A stretch of DNA of 64,000 bases. Origin: Prostheceraeus crozeri. Its lineage: Eukaryota; Platyhelminthes; Polycladida; Euryleptidae. The stretch spans positions 184,501 to 248,500 of the forward strand of contig CAJQUW010016962.1 of NCBI GenBank assembly GCA_907163375.1, given 5' to 3'. The notes below the pieces were generated by a model. The model saw nothing but the letters and a program-made list of their open reading frames with translations. It had not been told where the DNA came from and searched no databases. Positions 21,051-32,132 of the stretch are shown here, piece after piece. The first letter of the stretch is position 1. Each line of letters starts with the position of its first letter. The position numbers and the translations under genes were made by a program.

Positions 21051-21147
21051 TTTTAAAACAATAAAAAAATAAAATTTTTTCTAATAAAAATAAAAAAATA
21101 AAATTTTTTCTAATAAAAATAAAATTTTTTCTAATAAAAATAAAAAA
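21051..21147. promoter_or_regulatory. Divergent AT-rich intergenic repeats
   Basis: Three repeats of AAAATTTTTTCTAATAAAAAT occupy the whole spacer between the minus-strand fibre-like gene and the plus-strand 425-aa gene. As the only sequence between two divergent starts it must carry both promoters. Confidence 0.5.
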
Positions 21148-22425
21148 ATGGAAAATCCAAATTTAAAAAAATTATATTCGCCCGCATCATCCTGTTCTTC
21201 TTATTCGACGAGATCAACGGGATTTGAAAATAAATGTTTTGATAATAATAATAATAATAATAATCCATGTATAGATGTTAATATTTTATTTCAATTACAA
21301 ACCGAAATATTTAGAGAACAAACAAAAGGTTTACCTTCTATAGAAACTAATTATTGTTTATTTCCAGGTGAACCATTTATTAAATTTATGGAGATTGTAA
21401 GTAAATATAATGATGTAGCTTATGTTGAATTAAATAAAGAAAATATGGTTATAATAGGCCATAATAATGTTTATGGATTTATTAGAGCAGTGTTACCAAT
21501 TAGTAATACTGATTGGATAGAAACTAAAATTATCAATTATATCAATATTAAAGAATTAGTTAAAAAATTAAAATCTTTTTCGAAAGAAAAAATTAGATTA
21601 TTTGTTGACGATCAAAATCAATATAACATTCACATAGAGAGTAAAAAACATAATGAAGAATTATTATGTCAAGTTTATTATAGAGACACAATTTATAAAC
21701 AAGAAACATTAGAAATGCCCCAAAGATATGATGATGATACTTATATAGGATTATATTCAAACTTAAATATTAATTTGTTAAAATCTTATATAAATGGTTT
21801 AGCTCAACAAGAGAAAATTTATATGTGGACAACACCTTATACTATTAACAATGACCATAATCATAATAATCCTCTGAATCATATTGAAGAAACTGATAAT
21901 ATAAATGATGATTCTGAAACATCTGAAAAAGGTGTAAATGGTAAAAAAGATTATAAAAATATTAGTAATTATAAAAATTTATCTAAATTTCATTTTCTTA
22001 CAATTGAAAATAATAATGATGGTATAGTTGAAGATACTGTTAGACAACTATGTGTTGGGTCTACAAAATTTAAATTAGGATTTACATCTAATCAATTTAA
22101 AATTTTATCATCTTTAATAAAAACTAAAAGTGATACAGATTATGGTGGTGTTATTAAATTTTCCAAAAAAGATCAAATACCAATATTTTTCTCTATTATA
22201 TTATTATCAGATAAAAGATGTAATTTAGAGTTAGATATTCCAATAAGAGAATGGTATCCTATCAGGAAAAGGTATCCAATCCCAAAAAGTGTAATTTATG
22301 ATGTTGAAGAAACAATTTATGATGATGATGAAGAATCAATTGATGATGATGATGATGAAGAATCAATAGTTAGTGAAAATAAATTTAAATTATCTTTTGA
22401 TAAAACATTATATGATGCAACTTAA
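21148..22425 (+). CDS. Unknown protein, 425 aa, acidic tail
   Basis: No family recognised. Low-complexity N-terminus (Ser-rich, then an Asn run), a folded-looking region (FPGEPFIKFMEIVSKYNDVA, IGHNNVYGFIRAVLPISN), a polar linker (~235-275), a second region (FTSNQFKILSSLIKTK, GVIKFSKKDQIPIFFSIILL), and an aspartate/glutamate-rich C-terminus. The two alternating alpha/beta regions are loosely reminiscent of sliding-clamp (PCNA-like) halves, but this is speculation. Unlike the capsid genes it lies on the plus strand, divergent from the fibre-like gene and convergent with the polymerase. The frame is whole in this copy. Confidence 0.6.
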   Translation: MENPNLKKLYSPASSCSSYSTRSTGFENKCFDNNNNNNNPCIDVNILFQLQTEIFREQTKGLPSIETNYCLFPGEPFIKFMEIVSKYNDVAYVELNKENMVIIGHNNVYGFIRAVLPISNTDWIETKIINYINIKELVKKLKSFSKEKIRLFVDDQNQYNIHIESKKHNEELLCQVYYRDTIYKQETLEMPQRYDDDTYIGLYSNLNINLLKSYINGLAQQEKIYMWTTPYTINNDHNHNNPLNHIEETDNINDDSETSEKGVNGKKDYKNISNYKNLSKFHFLTIENNNDGIVEDTVRQLCVGSTKFKLGFTSNQFKILSSLIKTKSDTDYGGVIKFSKKDQIPIFFSIILLSDKRCNLELDIPIREWYPIRKRYPIPKSVIYDVEETIYDDDEESIDDDDDEESIVSENKFKLSFDKTLYDAT

Positions 22426-22474
22426 TATGATAAAACTTAATAGAAAATACCAAAATATTTGATAAATATATTTT

Positions 22475-22662
22475 CATATGTAATAAAATTTTTAGATGTA
22501 ATAAGTTTTTAGATGTAATAAGTTTTTAGATGTAATAAGTTTATAGATGTAATAAATTTTTTAGATGTTATAAAATTTTTAGATGTTATAAAATTGTTAG
22601 ATGTCATAAATTTTTAGATGTTATAAAATTTTTAGATGTTATAAAATTTTTAGATGTAATAA
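22475..22662. repeat. AT-rich ~20-bp tandem repeats
   Basis: About nine units of TTTTTAGATGTTATAAAA and close variants between the convergent ends of the 425-aa gene and the polymerase gene. Same array in copy 2 at 40225-40408, with a slightly different unit mix. Confidence 0.85.
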
Positions 22663-22670
22663 AAAAATTA

Positions 22671-25600
22671 TTATTCCCACGTGTCATCATCATCACTTAA
22701 ATTACTCTCACTGACGATTGTTTGAAATATTTCAGCTTCAATATCTTCTCCGTTATAAGGTAACATAATTTCATTTTCATCAGGTGCTTGACGTTTAAGT
22801 ATATTTATTTGACCAGAAAATTTTTTTTCTTCAGTATTATTATTTTTATCAGGAATACTAATTCCAGTTTCTAAAGATCTTTTCCATGGTTTATTAACTG
22901 TAGTGGATAATGTTTTCCCCGAATATAATTTTAGAAAATCTTCTACTTTTACTTTATCTTGTGAATATCCTTTGAATGTTTTCTTTTCACTAAGTCTCCC
23001 TTGTTCATCTACAGTAATACAATATTTTATTTTAGGAGCAATAAACATTGCAAAAATAATTCCACCATTTCCATAATCATTTTTCCCTTGACACAATTCT
23101 CCTCCAACATATCCAGCAGCGTCTAATTTATTAAAGAGCTCATTGGAAATATATATTGAATCAGTATCTGTATAATGAATGTATTTTTCTTTGAAACCAT
23201 TAATTTCTAAAATAAAGTTATTCATGATTCTTCTAGAGTGAGAAAGAATGAAAGAACCTAAGTGTGATGGCATGAATGACGTCTTCCCATCTTTTACAAT
23301 ATTAGTTTTGAGAAATTCATCATCTTTCATTTCTACTTTCGCTAAATATTGTTCATCATTTAATTTTTCATAATCTTTTACTTCTTGAGTGAAATTTTTT
23401 CTCAATGTATTCTCATTCCATAAATGATATTTAGTGGTTATATCTTTTTGCACAGTTTTGCCATATAGCGAATTCATCAATAATTTAATTAACTCATCAC
23501 CTACAGTATTTCCTTCTGTTTTATATCTTTTTCTCAAATTAAAAAGTTTTTCAATATAATTTCGAAATGGTGAAACTTGATAATTTTTTTCATAAATTAT
23601 ACCATCAGTAATATGTAAGATTTTTCCCCCACATCTAACAATTTCTTGTATGTCTACAGAAGTTAATACATCATAACATATACCATTTCTAAACCTGATT
23701 ACTTTTACATGAGAATTATTATTTTGATTTTTAACTTTATCTTTTATAGGAACTGGTTGGAAAAACATATCATTCGGATATTGAAACACAACAGAGAATA
23801 TTCCAGTTTTAGGTCTAAATGTTTGAGTATTAAATTTATATACTATTTCCCGCTCTTCTTCTTGACGAAATTTTCTAGCTGATTCAGCTTTAGGGTATTC
23901 TGAATTTTCATCATACATAGCTGATGGATATAAAGATGTTGCATCAAAAGCCATTAGAAATTCATTTTTTTGTTCAAGTAGTTGATTTGAAATTTTCTTA
24001 CAAATTTCAGTTTTATCTCCTAAATCTCGATACTGTTTCATTAAATCTATTAAATTATTTCCAGGGGACAAAGCCCCACCAGCGTAGCGACCAAGGGACA
24101 AAGTCCCCCCAGCGCAGCGACCAGGTAAATACTGTTTTAATATTGGTAACAAGATGCTACAAAATGGCGATATGTATTTTCTTATATTTGCTGAAACTCT
24201 TCCACCTTTAACAGATTTTCTAATATAATTTCTAGCCCATAAATCTATATGAGAATGAATATTTAAATTGTCATTTTGTACGCTTTTCATCCAACCGTTA
24301 AATGTTAAAGCAGAGGATGTCAAATTAGTAGTTATATCTTCACCAACTAAATCTCGCATAACATTATTATATTTGTAGATACAAAAAGCTAAAGAAAGAA
24401 TATCGTTAACTAAATATGGTCTCCATTCATTTTCTTTTTCTTTATAATTTTCATGTGTTATGTCTCCAATTTCATAATTTAATTTACACACATTCGTAGG
24501 AATTTTAAAATTCTCACACCATTTAGAAAGACTTGTTTTTACATGTTGATAACTACATTTCATTATAATAGTTTGAAGTGCTAATTTACCTGAAGGTGAA
24601 TCTTTTTTCATATTGTTTTTAAATCTAAAAGATTTTTGAATGTATCTACTAACACATTCAGTTGTATAAGGATTTTGTAATGAAGCAGTCAATATTCCTC
24701 TTGAAGTTTTAAGAGGCGGTTTAGATAATTTAAAATTAGCTTTTATCGGAAAATAGGAATCAAAACCTGATGAATTGTGAGCTATTAAAGTTACTCTCGA
24801 ATAATTAAATTTTCCAAGAGTTTTAAAAAATTGATGGATCGGACATACGTCCTCTGGGTTTCCCCCGATCGAACATTCATCATCCTCAGTTCTCGTAAAT
24901 ATTTTCACACAATTTTGTAGTTTATTAAATTCTAATTCAGTTAAATTATTATACTCATTAATCTGTTTTTTAAGTTTTTTAATTTCATCTTCATCTTTTG
25001 ATCGTTTAATTTTAATCATATCACTTAACAAACGTGTTTCTAATTCTTTCAATCTTTGTTTCGGTAAACAACATATAAATTTATTAAAATTAATAGCTCC
25101 TACAGCATAAGGAATAGGATGAGCTGTTGAACAGTTAGGATCAGGAAAAGTTTCGAGATCCCAAATATATGTTGAACCATAGTCAATTTTTTTCTTTGTT
25201 ATGATTTTATATGGACGCGTTGTTAGATTTTCATCAGTAACTGTTTTATATATGGGTTTGAAATTATTTTCAATTTCTCTAATAGCTTTTAATTTATGAG
25301 ATTTATTAATTAAACAATAGTGACCAATTGTTGAACCTGCGTGAAAATAATTGTAATAAACATAATTATGAAACGTTTCAATTCCTCTAGGATTTAAATG
25401 ACGATTGGCAGGACTATAATATTGAACACATTCTCCAAAATATTTATTGAATTGGGAAAATTTGCAGTTTGACATTACTCCTGTTCTAGATGTGGCTTTC
25501 TCTTTATATAAAAAATTATTAAACATTTCTTTCATAATTTCTCCTTGTTCTTCATTAAAACCTCGTAAAACATTATAACATTTAATAAAACAAAAATCTT

Positions 25601-26208
25601 CAGAAGGAATATAACAATATTCACCGAAATATTCTTTCATTCTATATTTCATATTAATCCCTGCCCCTCTATGCGATCTTTGTACTAACTTCATTCCAAA
25701 ATCTTCATATTTAATATTACCTGTAAAAATCCATTCGTTAGCATCGGATTTCTCATCCAGATTCGAAAACCATGTTTCAAATGATTTTTTATTATAGAAG
25801 GTTACGTAAAAATTTTGAATTATATTTTCCTGATCTTTAATAACTTTTCCAAGTAAATTAATAATTTTACCATTTGCTAAAAGTTTCCGCATATCATTTA
25901 CTACATTAATAAAAGATACATTTTCATATTTAATTTCATTTGGATTAAATAAATTACATAAATCATCACCAAGTTCATCCTTAATTCTAATCATCAAAAA
26001 AGATATCAGTAATAGGGGTTTCTAATATTTCTTTTGTTCCACGTTTCTGTTTTTTAGTATTCCGTCTAATACTACGCCTAGTACGTTTCTGTTTTTTAAT
26101 ACGTTTACTACGTTTACTATGTTTAATTTGCGCATCAAACTCAGCAGTTTGTTTCTTGATTAATTCATCAATCCTAGACGTTTGTCCGAGAGACATTTCA
26201 CGATTCAT
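22671..26208 (-). pseudogene. Protein-primed family B DNA polymerase
   Basis: Replicates the linear element from its ends, primed by a terminal protein. Exonuclease motifs: YIWDLETFPDP, HNSSGFDSYF and YLVNDILSLAF. Polymerase motifs: A MAFDATSLYPSAM, B KLLMNSLYGKT, C YTDTDSIY. The N-terminus is very basic (KRSKRIKKQKRTRR), followed by ~200 residues typical of Polinton polymerases. A GC-rich in-frame insert (24061-24125) encodes two copies of a GRxAGGxLS-type peptide between exonuclease and polymerase domains. About 1180 residues, normal for the family. Broken, with about one break. Confidence 0.9.
24061..24125. repeat. GC-rich double hairpin insert inside the polymerase gene
   Basis: GGGGACAAAGCCCC (24064-24077) and GGGACAAAGTCCC (24095-24107) form hairpins, each followed by CAGCGNAGCGACC. 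The block is in frame and far more GC-rich than its surroundings. Confidence 0.8.
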
Positions 26209-26256
26209 ATTTTTTAAAAGAAAAAATGAATTTTACATAGAACCTCGGTTCCGTTT

Positions 26257-26563
26257 TTACATATACACAGGAATATGTAATTGATGTAATGTTTCTAATT
26301 CATGTGTTGTTAAATGTTCTTTCTTAACCAACCACCATAAATTATTATACGCCAAAAATACTCGGAAACTTCTTAAACAAAGTGGAAAGTCTTTTGTTTT
26401 TAACACACGGTTTAATACCATGTTTTGTTTTATAATCTGTAACGAGCGCTACGTATTTATGATGATAATAAAATCTAACTTCTTTCTTCGAATTTACAGG
26501 ATTTGTAGGATGACGATAATCTTTTAAAACTGGTACATGCTCTATCTTATAATCATTCAACAT
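26257..26563 (-). pseudogene. Small unknown protein, ~101 aa
   Basis: Starts MLNDYKIEHVPVLKDYRHP, contains YYHHKYVALVTDYK and ends HIPVYM. Located between polymerase and packaging ATPase. No family recognised. Histidine- and tyrosine-rich without a clear zinc-binding pattern. The start was chosen at the second Met, where AAATATG matches the polymerase start context. Broken in this copy, with about one break. Confidence 0.5.
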
Positions 26564-26639
26564 ATTTTTTTTAATTTTTATTAACAAAAAATTTATAAGA
26601 AAAAATTGTTCGGTCACTCCGTTCGGTCACTCCGTTCGA

Positions 26640-27408
26640 TCACTCCTCGAAAATATTTTCTATAACTCTTTCATGAATTTTTTTATCAATATTAATTGTA
26701 ATAAATCCATAATCTTTTGACCAAGCATTGTTACACGATTGTTTAAATTCATCTTTATTTCTTACACATAAATCTCTTAACAAATCACTTAAGTTTCTTG
26801 CATTTATTTCAAATAGTATAAATATATTTGCATTCTTTCTAATAACACTTCCGTCTAATGAATACATACTTTGTGTTAAATAAAAAACACTACAGTTATT
26901 ATGTCTACCTCTCGTGAAATAATTTCTCTGAACTGACTGATTTCTGTCATTAACACAATCATCAAAAATTACACAATGTTTCATTGTTTTATCTAGTTTA
27001 CTAGGATCTTGCATATTACCACTATCATCTATTAATTGTATTTTTATATGCTTATTTTTATTAGATTCTACTAACTGATTATTTTTTGTTGCTTCTTCAC
27101 ACCACGAACTTATTTCTTCTTCATCTTCAGATTTTTCATATTCTTTGAATAATTGAAGCAATTGCAGTTTTTTTAAGATTATTTTCAAATCCATATTTTA
27201 AAAATTGATAGACGGGTTGTTCTGCTGTTGTTGTATAAATTATAAGATTATTATAATCCAAAAAATTTGGAGTCGTTAAAATTTTAAATAATAGATATGT
27301 TTTTCCACATCCTGATCTTCCACATATAACTGACAAAACTTTATTAGATAAATTTGGATGATCATTAAATTTAAGTTTTTTTTTATTTAATGGAGGTAGT
27401 TCACTCAT
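26640..27408 (-). pseudogene. FtsK/HerA-type packaging ATPase
   Basis: Pumps DNA into the capsid in Polintons, adintoviruses and related viruses (A32-like). Walker A is GRSGCGKT (residues ~30-37), and Walker B is HCVIFDDC (~140), followed by YFTRGRHNNCSVFYLTQS, the family's arginine-finger and sensor-type region. Length ~255 residues is normal. A direct-repeat GGTCACTCCGTTC block (26612-26645) covers its 3' end. Broken in this copy, with about one break. Confidence 0.87.
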
Positions 27409-27469
27409 TTTTTAATAAAAAAAATTTTATTTTATTTTTTGTTTCTAAAGAAGAAGAAAATTAAACTTC

Positions 27470-27545
27470 TCTAGCTTCGCGTAGGAGTTTATACCTCTCG
27501 AACGGGAGTTTATACCTCCCGAACGGGAGGTTATACCTCTCGAAC
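27470..27545. repeat. GC hairpin cluster between ATPase and penton genes
   Basis: Three GAGTTTATACCTCTCGAAC-type units, including the perfect hairpins CCTCCCGAACGGGAGG (27515-27530) and GAGGTTATACCTC (27527-27539). It overlaps the 3' end of the penton-like gene and could act as a transcription end or processing signal. Confidence 0.7.
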
Positions 27546-28320
27546 CAAAAGATCTATCATAATCTCTTCACCTCCAAAATTTATTTCTTTTCCTTTTTCA
27601 TCAGTGATTCTCATGTTAATGTTGTTAATAGTTTTTCTTGTAATAGGGAAATATATTAATGTTTGTGGAATTACATTTAATCTATAACCAATGGGTACAG
27701 TAAAAGCTGGAAAACTGAATATTAAATTTGACAATTTACCATTTATATATCCTCCTTCAATAATGTCACAATGTACAACAATTGAATTTATTTCAGTTAT
27801 TTTTGGAATCTTCTCACCTAAATGATAACCTTGACTATAGGTTTGTTTATTAAATCCTAATAGCTTTGACAATGATCTATCATGATTAAAATCAACTTGA
27901 TGATTTTCGTCTAAAGTAAGAGAAAATTTATTGACTGCCGGTTCAACTGCAAAATGTAATTGTTTCTTATCTTTAAATGGTATACCTAAATGTCTCTTAA
28001 TTTCATTCGATATTGATTCAACTTCGTAAGAACCAGGAAGAAAAGTTAGTATTTTCCATGTTTTGCCTTTATCAGTAGAATATCTAAATTGATCATTCAC
28101 ATCTTTTATAACATTTTTGAATAGTGTTAAATGTAGAGAAACTAGTCAATGCAATTTGATAATTTTTATTTTGTTCTAAATGTAGAATGGGTTCTAAATT
28201 ACAAGTGTGTGATGAAGTAGTTGTTATAATTTTTAACGTCGTACTAAATTTTGATGAACCCAAAATCTCTGTCAATTTTTCTAAATGATCATTAATTTTG
28301 TCTAAATCTGCTGAACACAT
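27531..28320 (-). pseudogene. Penton-like minor capsid protein, single jelly roll
   Basis: Vertex protein of Polinton/adintovirus capsids. Diagnostic stretches: LHLEQNKNYQIALTSFSTFN near the N-terminus, LPGSYEVESISNEIKRHL, LSKLLGFNKQTYSQGYHL, then GGYINGKLSNLIFSFPAF and IGYRLNVIPQTLIYFP, ending in EEIMIDLLVREV. About 262 residues, normal. It starts with TTTAAAAATG. Its position next to the ATPase matches other Polintons. Broken in this copy, with about one break. Confidence 0.83.
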
Positions 28321-28339
28321 TTTTAAACTAAAAAAATTA

Positions 28340-28430
28340 AATAAATATTATAGATACAAAATCGTAGATAAAAATCATAGATAAAAATCATAGATAAAAA
28401 TCATAAATAAAAATCATAGATAAAAATTGG
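28340..28430. repeat. ATAGATAAAAATC tandem repeats
   Basis: About six 13-bp units between the penton-like and next upstream gene, partly read through by the 3' end of that gene. Copy 2 counterpart at 46085-46165. Confidence 0.8.
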
Positions 28431-29252
28431 AAACAACATATTTCGGCTATATTTTTATAATCCTCTTCATTTAGAATTTTCTTTTCTAACAGTCTTTTCA
28501 ATATAGCATGAATTTCATTGAAACTAAATTATGTCCTTATTTTATTGCAGATATTAAAATATTTAATCTATTTAGTAATTCTTGTGGATCATCTGGTAAA
28601 AATATGGTTGTTTCTGTTTTCTGTTTTTCAGATAAACCTTTTCCTACTTTAACTCCCGTTGATAATAAATTTTCTAATTGTTTATAACGTCTAAGAGATT
28701 TTACTGCACCAACTCTGTCTAACATAGCTTTATATTTTATGAGATCTTCTACAGCATAATTTTTTAAATCTGCTCCTCTTAAAAGATTAACAAAATTTCT
28801 ATCTAAATTAAAAGGAGATTTATCTGGTGAAAAAATTAAACCTCGAAAAGGTTGTGGAAATATTTCTTTTTGTCCGAGATAAAATCTAGGTATTATTTTT
28901 CCCTCTATAATGAAATAGAATGTTCAAATTGCATAGATTTTGGTAATTTCTTATTAATGTTTGATTCTAGTAATCCATAGTCATCTAATATAGTTTTGTG
29001 CTCTGGATCTGTTATATCAATTTGTTTATCATTATTTGTACTTTCTTTTTCAAGAGTTTTAAATGGTTTCATAGTTTTCTCAAAATCAGTTTTTTACTTG
29101 CTCGGTTTGCTGCATTTTTTCAACATATCAGATTGAATACCAGCTTTTATCATTCTATGTTGAAGATGATTTTCTTTCATAATATTTCTTTGTTTTATTA
29201 ACTCTTCTAATTGTTTTATTCTTTTAAAATTATCAGCTCTAATTTTATCCAT
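28390..29252 (-). pseudogene. Virion-type protein of unknown role, ~285 aa
   Basis: Starts MDKIRADNFKRIKQLEELIK, a charged helix. The middle has FIEGKIIPRFYLGQ and LIFSPDKSPFNLDRNFVNLL, and the C-terminal part FLPDDPQELLNRLNILISAI then IHAILKRLLEKKILNEEDY. This C-terminal layout resembles a protein found in other Polinton-type elements with no established function. That is recollection of a pattern, not a search. The start was chosen at TTTTAAAAATGG rather than an upstream Met. Broken in this copy, with about three breaks. Confidence 0.55.
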
Positions 29253-29373
29253 TTTTAAAATATAATATTTGAATTTTGTGGTAACATTGGAATACAGCAA
29301 AAACATTTTACTGAACAAATTACTTTTTTATTGCTTTGTTGTTTGACATCTTTTCGTTTAAAGTTTTCTCGTT

Positions 29374-30050
29374 TTAAGTTTTGTTTAATAAAGTTTTGTT
29401 TAATAAAGTTTTGCTTAAATTTTCGCTTAAAGTTTTTAGCTCTTCTAAAAAAATTTTGTCATTTTCTTCATTAGAAATTTTACCATCACTAGAAATTTTG
29501 CCATCCTGTCTATTCTTATCATCAACTTTTTCGGAATGTAATTGAAAGGTTTGATTTACTTCATTAGCTATTAGATCAAATTTTTCAATCTCATCTAACG
29601 TAATAACATTATCATCACATACTCTTTGAAAGTAGTAATGTAGTTTATCATAAACTTCCTTAATATGTAAATGCTTAGTTTTTAATGATTTTCGTTTCTT
29701 AGTTATTAAAGATTTATCTAACATTGTAACAAGTGAAGTTGCAAAAACACCCGTACCTGTTAAAGCTGTAGCAACTACTGGAATTACTAAAACACCAGAA
29801 GATATAACAATAGTGAGAGCGCCTAAACTTATTGTTAAGAATATGCCAATTCCTTGTGTTACATCTTAACTTTAGACCATCTCTTTCTTAATTTTTTATA
29901 ATGCTCTAATCTTAATAATAATTGAGATTCCTTATCTTTCATATAACGTACTCTATCTTTGTGTTTTTCTTTATTCATTTTTTCGATGTCCATTAAAGTA
30001 GAACTACGTTCATATGATAACGAAGGATATATTCTTGCGGTTTCTTCCAT
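29374..30050 (-). pseudogene. Membrane protein with two helical hydrophobic segments
   Basis: About 225 residues: MEETARIYPSLSYERSST, a charged helix (LLLRLEHYKKLRKRWSKVK), two adjacent hydrophobic segments (GIFLTISLGALTIVISSGVL and VIPVVATALTGTGVFATSL), then a charged tail ending in repeats of KTLLN. Similar two-helix proteins with a lysine-rich neck occur in other Polinton-type elements, perhaps as virion membrane or capsid-interior proteins (inference). It starts with CTTTAAAAATGG, and its 5' end is partly copied in the left arm (15489-15560). Broken in this copy, with about one break. Confidence 0.6.
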
Positions 30051-30669
30051 TTTTAAAGAAATATTTTGAATAAATATTTTGAATAAATATTTTGAATACA
30101 ATCTTCTGAATTTTGATTTAAATAGAAATACGCAGTTGTTTGTTTGGCGTATATTTCTAAGAACACAGTCAGACCAAAAGCTCTGGGAGAGGATGGGACG
30201 AAGAGGGAGAGAGAACAAAGGAATTTGTTTGCCAGTATGAATCGTAGATTAGCAATTGAATTTTTTGTTTACTCCAGTATAGCTCTACTGCCCAATACCG
30301 ATGCAATCGTACATGTTATGAGATAAAAAACTACTCTTCATTCCACGAAAAATATCCTTTTTTGGGAAGAAATGCATCTTAATGCACATTTTAATTAGTT
30401 TTTGCAGAAGAAGTCGCTAATCTTAGTTTTGTTTCGCTTGACTTGGTTTGACGTTGAACATTGAAGTGGTGACAGCTGCGGCGGCTTGTGGCAGACAATA
30501 GCGCCAATGCGGGTATGATTTAGTCGCTTCGCTGGGGCAAAGGTCATAAAGATTCTCTCTCTCTCAGGAACAGCTGCTGCCATTATTCCAAGTATTACAA
30601 TTTCATTCTTACTGCTGTGCATTCATTCTATGAGCGTTCTACGAGACTGACTTTGTCTGCAATCACTTC
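30051..30669. other. Right-arm spacer of more mixed base composition
   Basis: Less AT-rich than the rest of the element, with TATGAATCG-type single-copy sequence and a stretch around 30470-30560 rich in GC (GACAGCTGCGGCGGCTTG). One minus-strand frame at 30395-30622 (75 codons, MHSSKNEIVILGIMAAAVPE) is present in both copies, but nothing identifies it as a gene. The region probably holds the promoter of the plus-strand right-arm gene. Confidence 0.4.
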
Positions 30670-31507
30670 ATGTCTTCATCCTGGAATATATCATCAACAC
30701 CTCTAAACGAGCATTTGCAGTCTTCTGCGATTCAATTTTCCCTCTAATAGGTCGTGACCAGCAAGCACGGTTTAAAGATTTGGCTGTAAACTTCATTGAA
30801 GAAAATTTGAAAAAGAAGAAAGCAACTGTTGACAAAAACAAAGAAGAGGAAGTGAAAGACCTTATTTCAAATTCATTTGTGGATACAGAGTTGGAGGAAT
30901 TTTATCCGGAGAAAGTGGACTATTTTTCTATTCATCCCCCACCCCCCAACCACCCCCCAACCCCCCCCCCCCCCCACCCCCCCCTCCACTCCCCCCCACC
31001 CCCCCCCCCCCCCCCACCCCCCCCCCCCCCCCCCCACCTCCCCCCTCCCCCCCCCCCCCCCCCCTTCCCCCCACCCACACCCCCCCCCACCCCCCCCTAC
31101 CTGTATAGATTCGTTGAAAAAACTAATTTTGACAGAAAAGAGAGGTAACCAAAGATTGTTAATTTCATATATTAATCAAGGTAAGGTATTGTGTAAGTTG
31201 AAAACATTAATCAAGTGTTCATTTGTAAAGTTCATTAAATGTTTGAATGATGAACACCAAATCTATTTTTCTAGAACGTATGTTAGTTTCTTAATCAAGT
31301 TGTAAAAAAAATAAAATTAGACTATCTCTCGGAATTCCCGAAACTCAATACTTCAACATTGAGTATTCATTTTGTTAAAAAGCACTTGAACCAAATTGAG
31401 GACTTTCTCACAAATGAAAAAAAAAAAGACTGTTGGAATCTTCTGATGAAATCTTGGGGAAAAAGAACTGGTGTAACTCAAGAAATAGACGAGTTTAAAT
31501 TTTATGA
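30670..31507 (+). pseudogene. Right-arm protein of unknown function
   Basis: Starts MSSSWNISSTPLERAFAVFC, continues with a lysine-rich helix (VNFIEENLKKKKATVDKNKE), then a helical region (LKKLILTEKRGNQRLLISYI, KCSFVKFIKCLND) and a charged C-terminus. No family recognised. It is the last gene before the palindromic repeat array and could encode a protein that binds it (inference only). In this copy it overlaps a C-rich block and is broken, with several breaks. Confidence 0.45.
30929..31101. repeat. C-rich low-complexity block, probable artefact
   Basis: About 170 bp of nearly pure C with scattered A and T, unlike anything else in the window and absent from the corresponding part of copy 2. 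It lies in the noisy end of the contig before the assembly gap. Most likely read or consensus noise. Confidence 0.8.
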
Positions 31508-31514
31508 AGTTTTG

Positions 31515-32030
31515 TAACTGTATTTTCAGACTTCAGAGAACGTCGTTAATGTATTTTTCAGACTATACTTTTAAAGTGAATGTGAGTAATGTTATTTCCA
31601 ACCTTGTTCTGCTGAAGAATTTAAAGTTGAGAACAACGTTTCTCATGACCTTTGCAAGTGTATTTTCAGTCTATACTTTTAAAGTGAATGATGAGTAATT
31701 TATTTCAAAACCTTGTTCTGCTGAAGAATTTAAGTTGAGAACAACGTTCTCACTTTGCAAAGTGGTATTTGTCAGTCTATACTTTTAAAGTGAATGTGAA
31801 GATAATTTATATCAACCTTGTTCTTGCTGAAGATATTTAAAGTTGAGAACAAACGTTCTCACTTTGCAAGTGTACTTTTCAGTCTATACTTTTTAAAGTG
31901 AATGTGAGTAATTTATTTCAACCTTGTTCTGCTGAAGAATTTAAAGTTGAGAACAACGTTCTCACTTTGCAAGTGTATTTTCAGTCTATACTTTTTAAAG
32001 TGAATGTGAGTAATATTTATGAAAGTAAAG
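31515..32030. repeat. ~101-bp tandem repeats, noisy copy
   Basis: Four to five units built on GTATTTTCAGTCTATACTTTTAAAG and GAGAACAACGTTCTCAC, the same array as 49087-49560 but with many small differences between units, as expected from unpolished sequence. Confidence 0.85.
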
Positions 32031-32132
32031 AAGAATGAAAAGAAGAGAACGCCGTTCTATATTTGTGTTTTGCTGTATCCATTTGTTCTCAAATCGGATT
32101 ATAAAGGGGCTGATGGTTCTTTTGTTTTTTCA

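Noticed and set aside
23924-24211. Plus-strand frame over the polymerase gene (and 41668-41955)
   Set aside because: Antisense shadow of the polymerase, lengthened by the GC-rich insert.
30780-31305. Proline-rich frames
   Set aside because: Created by the C-rich block, which is probably a sequencing artefact.
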